The notes beneath the pieces were generated by a model. That model made no database searches and was not told the origin of the DNA. It saw only the letters and a program-made list of their open reading frames with translations. A DNA stretch of 64,000 nucleotides from Scytolyngbya sp. HA4215-MV1 (GTDB lineage Bacteria; Cyanobacteriota; Cyanobacteriia; Leptolyngbyales; Leptolyngbyaceae), in NCBI GenBank assembly GCA_019359045.1, contig JAHHIA010000003.1, forward strand, positions 372,001 to 436,000. The letters run 5' to 3'. This document shows, in pieces, positions 1-8,733 of this stretch (position 1 is its first letter; the number at the start of each line of letters is the position of its first letter). A program made the position numbers and the translations under genes.

Positions 1-519
1 CTGCCCGTCTTTATTGCCTACAGTAATTAGGCGATCGTGAACTTTTAAAGCTTCTGTAAACGGAAACAGAGATGCAGTATGTCCATCATCGCCAATCCCT
101 AACAGCACCAAATCAAGGGCTGGAAATTGCCCCGGCGGAATTTGAAAAAATGTCTGTAAGTGAGCTTCGTACTTTTGGGCTGCCAAAGCTGGATCCGCTT
201 CATCGGTTGGCATTGGGTGCACATTGGTTTCAGGAAAACCGACCTGATCCAACCAGGCATGGCGAGCCATGCCCTGATTACTATCAGGATGATCGGGGGG
301 CACATACCGCTCATCTCCCCAGAAAATATGAATTTTCTGCCAGGGCAAACCCTGAGTTACGATAGCTTCGTACAGAGGTTTAGGAGTGTTTCCCCCTGCC
401 AAGGCAACAGTGAAGACTCCCCGTTCAGCGATCGCTGCTTGGGCTTTCTCTAAAAAGATGTCCAATGATTTTTGAATCAGGGCGGTCTTGTCTATTAAGA
501 CTTCGACTATTTTTTTCAT
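1..519 (-). CDS. pgl: 6-phosphogluconolactonase, 5' part (3' end outside window)
   Basis: Hydrolyses 6-phosphogluconolactone to 6-phosphogluconate in the cytosolic oxidative pentose phosphate pathway, the main NADPH source of cyanobacteria in the dark. The visible 173 residues, translated from the ATG at 519, carry the family blocks in order: AGGNTPKPLY at 41-50, WGDERYV at 67-73 and GIGDDGHTASLFP at 141-153. The family is usually about 240 residues, so roughly 65 C-terminal residues lie beyond the left edge. The gene reads leftward and is divergent from the hpsJ-type gene at 780. I see no frameshift in the visible part. Identification rests on the motifs and is firm. Confidence 0.93.
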   Translation of the reverse strand, partial: MKKIVEVLIDKTALIQKSLDIFLEKAQAAIAERGVFTVALAGGNTPKPLYEAIVTQGLPWQKIHIFWGDERYVPPDHPDSNQGMARHAWLDQVGFPETNVHPMPTDEADPALAAQKYEAHLQTFFQIPPGQFPALDLVLLGIGDDGHTASLFPFTEALKVHDRLITVGNKDGQ

Positions 520-779
520 AGATTCCCCGGAGTAAAGAGGGCTAACAGTTAGAATACTGACATCTTGCGATTTTGTTCACGTTTGTTGTAACAGATTCAA
601 TGATTCAGCTTTTAATTTTACTGAGCGCTTAGAATTCTGGGTGTATATGGATTTTTGAGCCTGGTTATTGATGTCCTCAGCCACGATCCGAAAACGTATC
701 TGGCTCGCTGCATTGCGCCAGTTCATCTCTAGAATTTTGCGAACCACTCCATATTCCTCATTCGATTTGTTAAGTACTG

Positions 780-1589
780 ATGAAAGCATCTGATAATCGA
801 CAACTGTCTTCCTTTACGTCTCTAATCTTGATTCTGATTGGGGTCTTGATGGCTCTGGCGTTTCTGGTAGATTGCTTCACGCTCATTGTTCCTTCTGATC
901 AACCGAGCCAGTTGGGCAGTCTCGATGGGGTTCGCTGGCAATTAAATTTGGTCAACCAAATCGTAGATCGAGGGGTTGTGCCCCTTGTGGGACTCGTTTT
1001 GGTGGTGCTCGGTATTTGGGTAGACAGTTTGTTTGGCATTGCTGCCAAGTCAAAACTTCGGCAGAATCTGGGGTTGGCTGCCTTTATTTTGTCCAGTTTT
1101 TTGGGGTTGCTTTTTTTGTTGATGGTACCGATTCACGTCAATAATTCCTACCGAGCTTATGGTTTGACGATGACTCAGGTACAGCAACAAGCCACCCAGT
1201 TGGAAGGTCAGTTAGGTCAGCGTCTACAGTCAGAAGTCGAGCTCATTAGTCAACTGAGTAAAGATGATCAGAAACTGCAACAGGCGCTTGCGAGTGGTCA
1301 ACTTGCTCCCCCTCTGGCTCAAGCCTTGCAACAAGGAAAAAATAATCCAAAGGCGCTGCAAGATTTTATTGATAAACGATCGGTCGAAGTTAAAAACAAG
1401 ATTCAGACCGAAGTACGCACTCAGCAACAGCAGGCTGAGCAAAAAGCGAGTGTGGAGTATTTTAGAACAGGTGTCCGAATCAGCTTGACCAGTCTCTTGT
1501 TAGCGATCGGTTATGTCACGATCGGTTGGACGGGTCTCAAAAACTTGGGGGTGCAGAGAACAGAACGTCGTAAAACTCCCGCTCGATAG
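780..1589 (+). CDS. hpsJ: HpsJ-family membrane protein
   Basis: A 269-residue membrane protein with predicted helices near residues 11-36, 65-84, 96-119 and 228-250. A Gln-rich coiled-coil stretch spans about 128-215. The architecture and sequence match my recollection of the cyanobacterial HpsJ family, implicated in export or assembly of hormogonium polysaccharide in gliding filaments; the exact biochemical role is unknown. It starts at an ATG at 780 without a clear Shine-Dalgarno. A glycosyltransferase gene follows only 20 bases after the stop, so the two are probably co-transcribed, which fits a polysaccharide role. The family name is by recognition, not alignment. Confidence 0.7.
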   Translation: MKASDNRQLSSFTSLILILIGVLMALAFLVDCFTLIVPSDQPSQLGSLDGVRWQLNLVNQIVDRGVVPLVGLVLVVLGIWVDSLFGIAAKSKLRQNLGLAAFILSSFLGLLFLLMVPIHVNNSYRAYGLTMTQVQQQATQLEGQLGQRLQSEVELISQLSKDDQKLQQALASGQLAPPLAQALQQGKNNPKALQDFIDKRSVEVKNKIQTEVRTQQQQAEQKASVEYFRTGVRISLTSLLLAIGYVTIGWTGLKNLGVQRTERRKTPAR

Positions 1590-1609
1590 CATCCCTAAGC
1601 AATTTCGGT

Positions 1610-2500
1610 ATGTTCTCAATTTACATTCTCACCTACAACGAGGAAGTTGAGATTGCTGCCTGTATTGAGTCAGCCCAACTTTCGGATGATGTCGTTGTGG
1701 TTGATTCATTCAGCAGCGATCGCACGGTTGAAATCGCCAGCCAGTATCCTGTACGGGTTGTGCAACATGCGTTTGAAAGCCACGGTCGTCAGCGCACCTG
1801 GATGCTCCAAGAAGTGCCGGTCAAGCATGATTGGGTTTACATCCTGGAAGCAGACGAGCGTATGACCCCTGCTTTGTTTCAGGAATGTTTAACAGCGATA
1901 CAGAGCGAGGAATATATCGGTTATTACGTGGCTGAGCGGGTTATGTTCATGGGGCGATGGATTCGCTTTAGCACGCAATATCCTCGCTATCAAATGCGGC
2001 TTTTTCGTCAGAATAAGGTGTTTTTTACGGACTATGGACATACAGAGCGGGAGGTTTGTGAGGGTAAGACCAGCTTTCTCAAAGAAACCTACCCGCACTA
2101 CACCTCTGGCAAGGGTTTAAGCCGCTGGATTGAGAAGCATAACCGTTATTCCACTGATGAAGCGATCGAAACGCTGCATCAACTCGCAAAAGGTTCCGTC
2201 AACTGGTGGGACTTGCTTTGGGGACAGTCAGAAGTTGAACGTCGTCGTGCACTTAAAGATCTGTCTCTGCGGTTGCCTTTTCGACCTTTGATTCGGTTCA
2301 TCTACATGTATTTTTTTTTGGGAGGGATTTTAGATGGCAATGCTGGGTTTGCCTGGTGTACATTGCAGGCTTTCTATGAATACTTGATTTTGCTCAAGGT
2401 TGAAGAATTGAAACAGCCCTCCAGCGTGTCTGAAAATGTTTCGGTGAAATCCGTTGGAGTAGAAGCGCCCCCAACCAAAGTTGGTACCTCTGGTTTTTGA
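1610..2500 (+). CDS. GT2-family glycosyltransferase (WaaE/KdtX-like)
   Basis: A 296-residue GT-A fold glycosyltransferase. N-terminal signatures are YILTYNEE (residues 5-12), VDSFSSDRT (31-39) and EADERMT (80-86), the last in the place of the metal-binding acidic motif. The C-terminal part has an amphipathic/hydrophobic stretch around 225-245 and an aromatic-rich tail, as in the lipopolysaccharide-core WaaE/KdtX branch of family 2. It probably adds a sugar to a surface polysaccharide or lipid-linked acceptor on the inner face of the plasma membrane. It directly follows the hpsJ-type gene (20-base gap), so a role in the same exopolysaccharide pathway is inferred. Substrate unknown. Confidence 0.85.
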   Translation: MFSIYILTYNEEVEIAACIESAQLSDDVVVVDSFSSDRTVEIASQYPVRVVQHAFESHGRQRTWMLQEVPVKHDWVYILEADERMTPALFQECLTAIQSEEYIGYYVAERVMFMGRWIRFSTQYPRYQMRLFRQNKVFFTDYGHTEREVCEGKTSFLKETYPHYTSGKGLSRWIEKHNRYSTDEAIETLHQLAKGSVNWWDLLWGQSEVERRRALKDLSLRLPFRPLIRFIYMYFFLGGILDGNAGFAWCTLQAFYEYLILLKVEELKQPSSVSENVSVKSVGVEAPPTKVGTSGF

Positions 2501-2755
2501 TCCCTCAACCTATTACCTTACCCATGGCATAAATGCTGAGCCTAATTTCCCTAGGATTTTGTGGGTAAAAATCTTAGAACGGATCTGAAGGATTAGAGTA
2601 GGACAGCAACCACTTCAATCAGGTTGGGTTAATCAGCCAATGATCGGTATAAGCAAGAATTGTTTCTTTTCGGTGTGATTTCGGTTGCCAAATCCCGTTC
2701 AAACAGTCGCTAATAGATTTTAAGCAATGGCTACATCTTTACTAGACAGCGAAAG

Positions 2756-3022
2756 ATGCAGCCATTTTTGCCTCTAAAGACTGTTCTCAAAGAAAAACAA
2801 CTCGCGATAAATAGCTGGATTGTTGCGCTTGTTCGCGATCGCTTTAGCTCCATGAAATCGGTTCAACAGAGTGTTATTGTTAAATGTGATACGAACGAGT
2901 CGTCTATCAACTTTGAATTGAAGATTGATCAGTTTGTAAAAAATATTGCTTCAGAGAAATTCATTCAACAGAAAGTTCTTGACAAAACACTTTCTGCCAT
3001 TTCGGGGCGATCCTCAAAATAA
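2756..3022 (+). CDS. hypothetical small protein (88 aa)
   Basis: An 88-residue reading frame with a Lys/Ile-rich composition and no transmembrane segment. I do not recognise it. It starts with ATG at 2756 after a weak purine stretch (GCGAAAG). In its favour: it fills an otherwise empty interval, contains a HIP1-like site as coding DNA here often does, and a weak hairpin with a T-run lies about 65 bases after its stop. Against: no recognisable motif, a poor ribosome site and AT-rich surroundings. It could be a chance frame. Confidence 0.3.
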   Translation: MQPFLPLKTVLKEKQLAINSWIVALVRDRFSSMKSVQQSVIVKCDTNESSINFELKIDQFVKNIASEKFIQQKVLDKTLSAISGRSSK

Positions 3023-3086
3023 TAGTGGACGGAAAAAATTTGTTGGTGCTATTTAAGGAGATAACCAGGTAAGATCTAGAGAGAAT

Positions 3087-3112
3087 TTGTGAAACAAATC
3101 TTCACAATTTTT
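3087..3112 (+). terminator. weak hairpin plus T-run
   Basis: TTGTGAA at 3087-3093 pairs with TTCACAA at 3101-3107 across a 7-base loop, followed by five T. The stem is AT-rich, so termination strength is doubtful. It lies between the small frame ending at 3022 and the DUF502 gene. Confidence 0.3.
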
Positions 3113-3307
3113 GATGGATAAGATAGAAAGAGAGGTATTGGCGTAGTCATGCAATGTGTTTAGGCAAGGTTTTTGTCAGTGCACTTTGCTAGTCCAATGC
3201 TTTCATCGTTTAAGTCTCTTCAACAAAATTTTACTGAAGTTTCTACCAATTTTGGAGTCGAGATCGTCATCATTACCTGCAACTAAGTGAGGGAGAATAG
3301 GGTACTC

Positions 3308-4030
3308 GTGTCCGTTATCCAACGCCTTAAGCAAGATCTCAAAAACGACCTGATTGCAGGTTTGTTGGTGGTTATACCGCTCGCAACAACAATCTGGTTG
3401 ACGATCACGGTTGCAAATTGGGTGATTAACTTTTTGACACGTATTCCCAAGCAACTCAATCCTTTTGATGGGCTGCATCCCATTCTTGTCAATTTGCTGA
3501 ATTTACTGGTTGGTTTAGCGGTTCCGCTGTTCTGCATTCTGCTCATAGGCTTAATGGCTCGTAACATTGCAGGGCGTTGGCTCTTAGATTTCGGTGAGCA
3601 ACTGTTGCAGGCTATTCCGCTAGCTGGTTCGGTCTATAAAACGCTGAAGCAACTCCTGGAAACGATTCTGAAAGACTCGAATAGTAAGTTTCGGCGGGTA
3701 ATTTTGGTTGAGTACCCGCGTCAAGGAGTTTGGTCGATTGGATTTGTTACAGGTTCACTTAGCAGTGAGTTTCAGGCTCGTTTGCAGGGAGCTATGGTGA
3801 GTGTGTTTATTCCTACGACACCAAACCCGACCACTGGCTGGTATGCTGTTGTACCCGAAACTGATGTAATCGACCTTTCCATGTCGATCGAAGATGCCTT
3901 TAAGGTTGTTGTCTCTGGCGGGATTGTCTGTCCAGATTCGATGGCATTTCTATCGGCTGCTTCTAGCAAAGCTTTAGAATCAATGGCAGAGTTTGGGCTG
4001 CAAGCTGTCCCTTTAAAAGAAGAGTCATAA
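3308..4030 (+). CDS. DUF502-family membrane protein
   Basis: A DUF502 protein of about 240 residues. There are two N-terminal transmembrane segments separated by a loop with the strongly conserved [12 protein letters not shown]-type stretch. The soluble C-terminal half contains [18 protein letters not shown] and [12 protein letters not shown] blocks typical of the family. Molecular function is unknown. The GTG at 3308 is preferred over the GTG at 3287: it has AGGG about 8 bases upstream and gives an N-terminus ([15 protein letters not shown]) like the family's usual one. nusB begins 5 bases after the stop, so the two form an operon; DUF502 next to nusB recurs in cyanobacteria as far as I recall. 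Confidence 0.88.
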   Translation: MSVIQRLKQDLKNDLIAGLLVVIPLATTIWLTITVANWVINFLTRIPKQLNPFDGLHPILVNLLNLLVGLAVPLFCILLIGLMARNIAGRWLLDFGEQLLQAIPLAGSVYKTLKQLLETILKDSNSKFRRVILVEYPRQGVWSIGFVTGSLSSEFQARLQGAMVSVFIPTTPNPTTGWYAVVPETDVIDLSMSIEDAFKVVVSGGIVCPDSMAFLSAASSKALESMAEFGLQAVPLKEES

Positions 4031-4035
4031 TTTTC

Positions 4036-4671
4036 ATGCAAGCGCGACGCATTGCTCGTGAACTGGCACTCCTGAGTATTAGCCAGTTGCCTGCAAAGGC
4101 AACTCGTCTAGAAGCTCAGCAGCTACAAGATGTGATTTTGGCGGCTGTTCGAACCCTGGCTGCTGAAGTTCGAGATGCGCTGGAAAGTGCAACTGCTGAA
4201 CTGCAACGGAGTGATGCTCAACTTTTGATCAGTGAGACTCGGTCTAGTGATCTCAAAAGTGCTCGAATCATGGTTCAGGATGCGATCTCGTTGATGCAAT
4301 CAGCCATTAACCGATTGGGGATTGCAGTCGATTTACCTGAATTTATCCAGCTTGCTAATCAGGAAGAGGTTCATGCCTATGCGCTAGATTTACTCACAAC
4401 GGTGAGTTTGCATCGTGCTGAAATTGACGCAGTGCTTTCTCAGGCGCTGGTTGACTGGCAACTTTCTCGCTTGGCTCGGATTGACCAAGATATTTTACGT
4501 TTGGCGGTGGCAGAGATAAATTTTATGCTGCTCCCGGATAAGGTCGCCATTAATGAAGCGATCGAATTGGCAAAGCGATATAGCGGTGATGATGGACATC
4601 GCTTTATTAATGGTGTTTTGCGCCGGGTGACTGAACAACTGAAACTGCAATCTGAAGGAAAAAGGGATTAG
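4036..4671 (+). CDS. nusB: transcription antitermination factor NusB
   Basis: A 211-residue NusB with the long cyanobacterial form: a family N-terminal stretch ([17 protein letters not shown]), a lineage-specific insert, then the all-helical RNA-binding core. The core signatures are [15 protein letters not shown] and [24 protein letters not shown] near the C-terminus. NusB binds boxA of rRNA leaders with NusE (S10) and promotes antitermination. It sits 5 bases downstream of the DUF502 gene in a two-gene operon. ftsY, often next in cyanobacteria, is absent here. After the stop come a hairpin-less copy of a dispersed repeat and the terminator of the convergent gene. Confidence 0.95.
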   Translation: MQARRIARELALLSISQLPAKATRLEAQQLQDVILAAVRTLAAEVRDALESATAELQRSDAQLLISETRSSDLKSARIMVQDAISLMQSAINRLGIAVDLPEFIQLANQEEVHAYALDLLTTVSLHRAEIDAVLSQALVDWQLSRLARIDQDILRLAVAEINFMLLPDKVAINEAIELAKRYSGDDGHRFINGVLRRVTEQLKLQSEGKRD

Positions 4672-4691
4672 TGTTCCATTCAGATAATTTC

Positions 4692-4730
4692 GGTTATGTT
4701 CTAGACATGTTGTTGGCATTTTTGAAACAC
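4692..4730 (-). repeat. hairpin-less copy of the GTGTTTC...CATAACC repeat
   Basis: Read on the minus strand this 39-base stretch begins GTGTTTCAAAAATGCCAACA and ends TGTCTAGAACATAACC. It matches both outer ends of the element at 15219-15303 but lacks that element's left hairpin arm, loop and the inner part of its right arm. It is either a deletion derivative or the simpler form of the same repeat. It lies in the nusB/Alr0857 convergent spacer. Confidence 0.7.
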
Positions 4731-4775
4731 CACCAAAACTTCACTGAAGCTGGAATCATTGATGACAGAGCGAGT

Positions 4776-4818
4776 GAATAAAAATAAGGGCAGACAGCAT
4801 TTTGAATGGCTGTCTGCC
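4776..4818 (-). terminator. Rho-independent terminator of the Alr0857-type gene
   Basis: GGCAGACAGC (4789-4798) pairs perfectly with GCTGTCTGCC (4809-4818) across a 10-base loop. On the minus strand it is followed by CTTATTTTTATTC, a U-rich tract. It lies 15 bases past the stop of the minus-strand gene. The plus-strand side has no T-run, so it serves the minus strand best. Confidence 0.8.
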
Positions 4819-4832
4819 TGATTCACTTAAAC

Positions 4833-5219
4833 TTAAGCAAGAGAAGACACTTGTGCCTGGGTTACCTGCCACAGCTTGTAAACAAAGAACTCTGCCCGAT
4901 CGCTGAAAGCTGTGATGAACATCCCTTCATGAGCTTCAACGCTGTCAGCAATCCAGCTACCGTGCAGGCTGACTTCGACAAACTCATCATCCACAGGGAT
5001 GATAGTGATCACCTGGCTTTGGTCCAGGCGCAGTGCCATTTCCAACTGGAACAACCCAGCGGCATCCGCAGGCAGCAAGAAAGACGCTTTCCCTGGTTCG
5101 ATGTACATGGGTTGTCCGGCACGCAGTGCCAAAACGACCCGCTGAGCAATCAGTGTTTCCAGCGGAACGGCAACCCGCTCCAGGTGCAATCCAACTTCGG
5201 TGTAGGTCAGCTTCAACAT
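4833..5219 (-). CDS. Alr0857-family conserved cyanobacterial protein
   Basis: A 128-residue soluble protein matching my recollection of the Alr0857 family, found in most cyanobacteria and without assigned function. It opens MLKLTYTEVGLHLERV and has alternating hydrophobic/charged strands with no transmembrane segment. The start at 5219 is chosen because AAGGAGG lies 9 bases upstream; the longer frame to 5318 has no such site. It is convergent with nusB and closed by a strong hairpin terminator. Family assignment is from sequence recognition only. Confidence 0.72.
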   Translation of the reverse strand: MLKLTYTEVGLHLERVAVPLETLIAQRVVLALRAGQPMYIEPGKASFLLPADAAGLFQLEMALRLDQSQVITIIPVDDEFVEVSLHGSWIADSVEAHEGMFITAFSDRAEFFVYKLWQVTQAQVSSLA

Positions 5220-5369
5220 CCTGCGTGCCTCCTTAGACAAAGCGGTTTGAGTTGAAAGGTTGAAACAGGGGTGAGGGGATCGTTGAGAATGGTGAGTTCG
5301 CCAAGAGGAGGTATTCAACCTGCGATTTGAGGTTATTAAGCCCTACATGCAAAACTCACGACTCGCGGC

Positions 5370-5897
5370 TCAACTTTCTATCTGCTGTGCTTTCCAAAAT
5401 TGATCGGCAAAGGCAACAGCAGGATGAATGGGGGCTTTCGGTTTCGTTTTGAGGATCAGGTTGGTTTCGTGGAGAATGCGATCGCCCTTGCGGGAATTGC
5501 AGGTCTCACAGGCTGCTACCACGTTGTCCCAGGTATGTCCTCCCCCTTTGGAGCGCGGAATCACATGGTCGATCGTCAATTTCTTGGTGCTGCCACAGTA
5601 CTGACAGGTGTGGTTGTCGCGTCGAAAGAGTTCGCGACGGTTCACCGGAGGCACTTTCCAATGGCGTTCGGGGTTGCCTGCGGTGAGCCGAATATGCTCT
5701 GGCACCTGGAGCACCAGGCTAGGAGAACGTACCTGCCAATACTGGGTACTGGTCAACTCCAAAGACTCTGCTTGTCCAGTGACCAAGAGGACGATCGCCC
5801 GCTTGAGGTTAATTCGCGCCAGGGGCAAGTAGTTTTTGGAGAACACCACGACGGAGTTCTGGAGAACCGTTACTTCAGTGTGTTGTCGAGGTTTCAT
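5370..5897 (-). CDS. HNH endonuclease family protein
   Basis: A 175-residue protein. Its N-terminal half (residues 1-85) is the strand-rich domain typical of cyanobacterial stand-alone HNH proteins. The C-terminal half is an HNH/zinc module: CQYC at 98-101, IDHVIPRSKGG at 109-119 (metal-binding Asp-His), N125 and CETC at 130-133. All ligand cysteines and the catalytic His are intact, so it should be an active nuclease. Its physiological substrate is unknown; similar genes are widespread and single-copy in cyanobacteria, which argues for housekeeping rather than mobile DNA. Start at the ATG 5897; a longer frame to 5915 would begin inside the upstream terminator's T-run. Confidence 0.85.
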   Translation of the reverse strand: MKPRQHTEVTVLQNSVVVFSKNYLPLARINLKRAIVLLVTGQAESLELTSTQYWQVRSPSLVLQVPEHIRLTAGNPERHWKVPPVNRRELFRRDNHTCQYCGSTKKLTIDHVIPRSKGGGHTWDNVVAACETCNSRKGDRILHETNLILKTKPKAPIHPAVAFADQFWKAQQIES

Positions 5898-5914
5898 GAT
5901 TGAATCACTCCGCA

Positions 5915-5953
5915 AAAAATAGCCCCCGCTGTCTGATATCCAGAAGCGGGGGC
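5915..5953 (-). terminator. strong terminator downstream of the 5979-6215 gene
   Basis: GCCCCCGCT (5922-5930) pairs with AGCGGGGGC (5945-5953). TCTG/CAGA inside the loop extend the stem. Read on the minus strand the stem is followed by TATTTTTTG. It lies just after the stop of the small minus-strand gene and before the HNH gene, so it separates two transcription units. Confidence 0.82.
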
Positions 5954-5978
5954 AAGCAGTTGAGGCTGACTTTTTGCC

Positions 5979-6215
5979 TTATGTGAGTGCAAGTAAATAC
6001 CTACACTTCCCGCTCTGGGTCGATCGATCCGCATTCAGCCATACCCGAATGGCACCCAAACCATTGCCGCCCAAGGGGGCTTTGCCAAAACTCACTTCGC
6101 CAAAACTCTGTGGATAGCGTTCCTCACCTGAGAACTGCACAGCGGTCCCTGACACCATTTTTTGGAAGTGGCGCGGTGTCCTGCAATGTAAGTTCTCGGA
6201 GTAAGTGCGTATCAT
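5979..6215 (-). CDS. small uncharacterised protein (78 aa) with its own terminator
   Basis: A 78-residue, Arg- and Gly-rich soluble protein that I do not recognise. It contains two Cys (residues 11 and about 71), a RYPQSFGEVSF stretch and ends in CRYLLALT. It has no membrane segment. The context supports a real gene: a GC-rich hairpin with a T-run follows within 30 bases of its stop, and an 18-bp inverted repeat lies 32-49 bases upstream of the ATG, a common operator position. No Shine-Dalgarno is visible. Because it is monocistronic and apparently controlled, a small regulatory or stress-related protein is possible, but that is conjecture. Confidence 0.6.
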   Translation of the reverse strand: MIRTYSENLHCRTPRHFQKMVSGTAVQFSGEERYPQSFGEVSFGKAPLGGNGLGAIRVWLNADRSTQSGKCRYLLALT

Positions 6216-6654
6216 GGAAGGCTTGTGATAAAAACTCGCTGTTTACATACTACACATGTAGTATTTGCTTGTCCACTAGATTTCTGGTAAAAAGAGATCT
6301 TTTTTAAGGGCAAAAAAGTGATCTTTCTGTTGATAGGAATCTAGTTGCTCGGTAAAGCGGCTACTCCGCTCCATCGATTTTGCACAATGCTTTCCTGAAT
6401 ACATTTCAGGACGATGAGATTACGGAAAACTGATCGTATTTTTTTAGGGTGTTGGGCACGATGCCTGCTGCTTTGGCTTTGGATCTCCTGTGTTGATGAT
6501 AAAAGCAGAATGCCAGATGCGCTTTCCTGCCGATAACTGACTCGCTCACCCATTCTTTTCTTGTGCCTGCGTGAAACCTGAGATCGTCTTCCTCTTCTTC
6601 CACGTTCTGACCATTTGGATCTACATTGGTCAGTACCCTCTGCCAACTGAAATC
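6216..6654. other. intergenic region between divergent genes
   Basis: About 440 bases separate the small minus-strand gene from prolyl oligopeptidase. The only clear structure is the inverted repeat at 6247-6264. The plus-strand frame from 6571 into the peptidase would add a hydrophobic leader (see that entry). I see no RNA gene. Confidence 0.5.
6247..6264. promoter_or_regulatory. 18-bp perfect inverted repeat, candidate operator
   Basis: ATACTACA (6247-6254) and TGTAGTAT (6257-6264) are exact reverse complements separated by CA. The site sits 32-49 bases upstream of the ATG of the 5979-6215 gene, where a repressor or activator would overlap its promoter. It somewhat resembles the shape of a LexA-type site but does not fit the cyanobacterial AGTAC-type consensus exactly. 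Confidence 0.5.
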
Positions 6655-8733
6655 ATGACTGCGCCCAATCCTGCGATCGTTTATCCTTCCAGTCCCAAAG
6701 TCGAACAAGTGGATGACTACTACGGGACAAAAATTGCTGATCCTTATCGCTGGCTAGAAAATCCCGATTCTGAGCAGACTCAAGCTTGGGTGACTGCGCA
6801 AAACCAGGTCACATTTGAGTATTTGACAAAAATTCCACAACGACAAATAATTCAGCAGCGATTGACAAAGCTTTGGGATTATGAAAAATACAGCATTCCT
6901 TTTAAGCAGGGCGATCGTTATTTCTATTTCAAGAATGATGGCTTGCAGAACCAGAGTGTGTTGTATACGTTGCGATCTCTGGCGGATGAGCCACAAGTTT
7001 TGCTCGACCCCAACAAGTTGTCTGAGGATGGCACCGTAGCGCTGACCGACCTGGCAATCAGCGAAGATGGCAAGCGAATGGCTTACGGCTTATCGGCGTC
7101 CGGGTCTGATTGGCAAGAATGGAAAGTGCGCGATGTTGAGACCTGTCAGGATTTGTCCGATCATTTGCAGTGGATCAAGTTCTCCAGCGCCAGTTGGAGC
7201 CACGACAATCAGGGCTTTTTTTATTCCCGCTACAACGAACCCAACGAAAAGACCAAGCTCGAAGATACCAACTATTTCCAAAAGCTGTACTACCATCGCT
7301 TGGGCACCGCTCAAAGCGAAGATATTCTGGTCTATGAACGTCCTGATCAAAAAGAATGGGGGTTCTCGGGTGATGTCACTGAAGATGGACGCTATCTGTT
7401 AATTTCGGTTTGGTTGGGCACCGATCCACGCAATCTGGTGTTCTACAAAGACCTGACCAACCCTGCAGCAGCGGTGGTTGAGCTAATTGACGAATTTGAA
7501 GCGGATTATAGTTTTATTGACAATCAAGGACCGATTTTCTGGTTCAGTACCGATCGTGATGCGTCGCGTAAACGGGTGATTGCGATCGATACTCGCCAAC
7601 CCAATCGGGCACATTGGCAAGAAGTCATTCCCCAGACTACCGAAACCTTGCAAGGCGTTGGTGTGCTCAACCATCAGTTTGTCGCCTCCTATTTGAAAGA
7701 TGCTCATACCGAGATTCGCATCTTTAACTTAGATGGCACTTTTATCCGTCAGGTCGAATTGCCGGGATTAGGTTCGGCTGGAGGATTTGGGGGCAAGCGC
7801 GAAGACACCGAAACCTTCTATAGCTACACCAGCTTTACTACGCCGCCCACGATTTATCGCTACGACATGGTGACGGGTAAAAGTACGCTGTTTCGACAGC
7901 CTCAGGTCGATTTCAACCCAGCAGATTATGAAAGTCAGCAGGTGTTTTATCACAGTAAAGATGGCACACGGGTACCGATGTTCATCACTTACAAAAAGGG
8001 ATTGAAGCTGGATGGTAGCAATCCCACTTACCTGTATGGCTATGGCGGTTTCAACGTTTCGCTGACGCCCAGTTTCTCGGTCAGTTTGCTGGTCTGGTTG
8101 GAAATGGGTGGAGTGTATGCCGTACCCAACCTACGTGGAGGCGGTGAATATGGCGAAGAGTGGCATCAGGCAGGCATGAAGCTGAAGAAGCAGAATGTGT
8201 TTGATGATTTTATTGCGGCGGCAGAATGGTTGATTGAGCATCAATACACGCGCTCCGAAAAGCTGGCGATCGGGGGAGGGAGCAATGGTGGGTTACTGGT
8301 GGGTGCTTGTATGACCCAGCGTCCCGATCTGTTTGGGGCAGCGCTGCCAGCAGTGGGGGTGTTGGATATGTTGCGGTTCCACAAGTTCACGATCGGCTGG
8401 GCATGGGTATCGGAATACGGCTCCCCCGATGATCCGGAGCAGTTCAAAGCGCTCTATGCCTATTCGCCGCTACACAATCTGAAACCCGGCACGGTTTATC
8501 CCTCTACTTTAATTACTACGGCGGATCATGACGATCGGGTGGTGCCTGCCCACAGCTTCAAATTCGCCGCAGCGTTGCAGGCTGCCCACGCCGGAAGCAA
8601 CCCCGTGTTGATTCGCATTGAGACGAAAGCTGGACATGGGGCAGGCAAACCCACTGCTAAAATCATTGAAGAAACCAGCGATAAATGGGCATTTTTGACC
8701 AAAGTTCTGGCTGTTCAGGGGGACAAGTCATGA
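6655..8733 (+). CDS. prolyl oligopeptidase (S9A family)
   Basis: A 692-residue serine peptidase that cleaves short peptides after proline. Residues 1 to about 410 form the seven-bladed propeller (opening DDYYGTKIADPYRWLE) that gates access. The C-terminal alpha/beta-hydrolase has the nucleophile in GGGSNGG near 543, the Asp in TTADHDDRVVP near 626 and the His in KAGHGAGKP near 660, so the triad is intact. Length is normal for the family. The ATG at 6655 gives the standard N-terminus. The frame is open to a GTG at 6571, which would prepend 28 residues with a hydrophobic stretch; I consider that unlikely. A Uma2 remnant overlaps its stop (ATGA). Confidence 0.95.
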   Translation: MTAPNPAIVYPSSPKVEQVDDYYGTKIADPYRWLENPDSEQTQAWVTAQNQVTFEYLTKIPQRQIIQQRLTKLWDYEKYSIPFKQGDRYFYFKNDGLQNQSVLYTLRSLADEPQVLLDPNKLSEDGTVALTDLAISEDGKRMAYGLSASGSDWQEWKVRDVETCQDLSDHLQWIKFSSASWSHDNQGFFYSRYNEPNEKTKLEDTNYFQKLYYHRLGTAQSEDILVYERPDQKEWGFSGDVTEDGRYLLISVWLGTDPRNLVFYKDLTNPAAAVVELIDEFEADYSFIDNQGPIFWFSTDRDASRKRVIAIDTRQPNRAHWQEVIPQTTETLQGVGVLNHQFVASYLKDAHTEIRIFNLDGTFIRQVELPGLGSAGGFGGKREDTETFYSYTSFTTPPTIYRYDMVTGKSTLFRQPQVDFNPADYESQQVFYHSKDGTRVPMFITYKKGLKLDGSNPTYLYGYGGFNVSLTPSFSVSLLVWLEMGGVYAVPNLRGGGEYGEEWHQAGMKLKKQNVFDDFIAAAEWLIEHQYTRSEKLAIGGGSNGGLLVGACMTQRPDLFGAALPAVGVLDMLRFHKFTIGWAWVSEYGSPDDPEQFKALYAYSPLHNLKPGTVYPSTLITTADHDDRVVPAHSFKFAAALQAAHAGSNPVLIRIETKAGHGAGKPTAKIIEETSDKWAFLTKVLAVQGDKS

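Noticed and set aside
577-789. Minus-strand 70-codon frame between pgl and hpsJ
   Set aside because: No motif and it overlaps the hpsJ start; more likely a chance frame in the divergent promoter region.
4806-5255. Plus-strand frame of about 150 codons opposite the Alr0857-type gene
   Set aside because: It crosses the terminator stem and is antisense to a gene with a good AAGGAGG site and family-like protein.
5400-5903. Plus-strand frame of 167 codons opposite the HNH gene
   Set aside because: The minus strand encodes a complete HNH domain; the antisense protein has no recognisable pattern.
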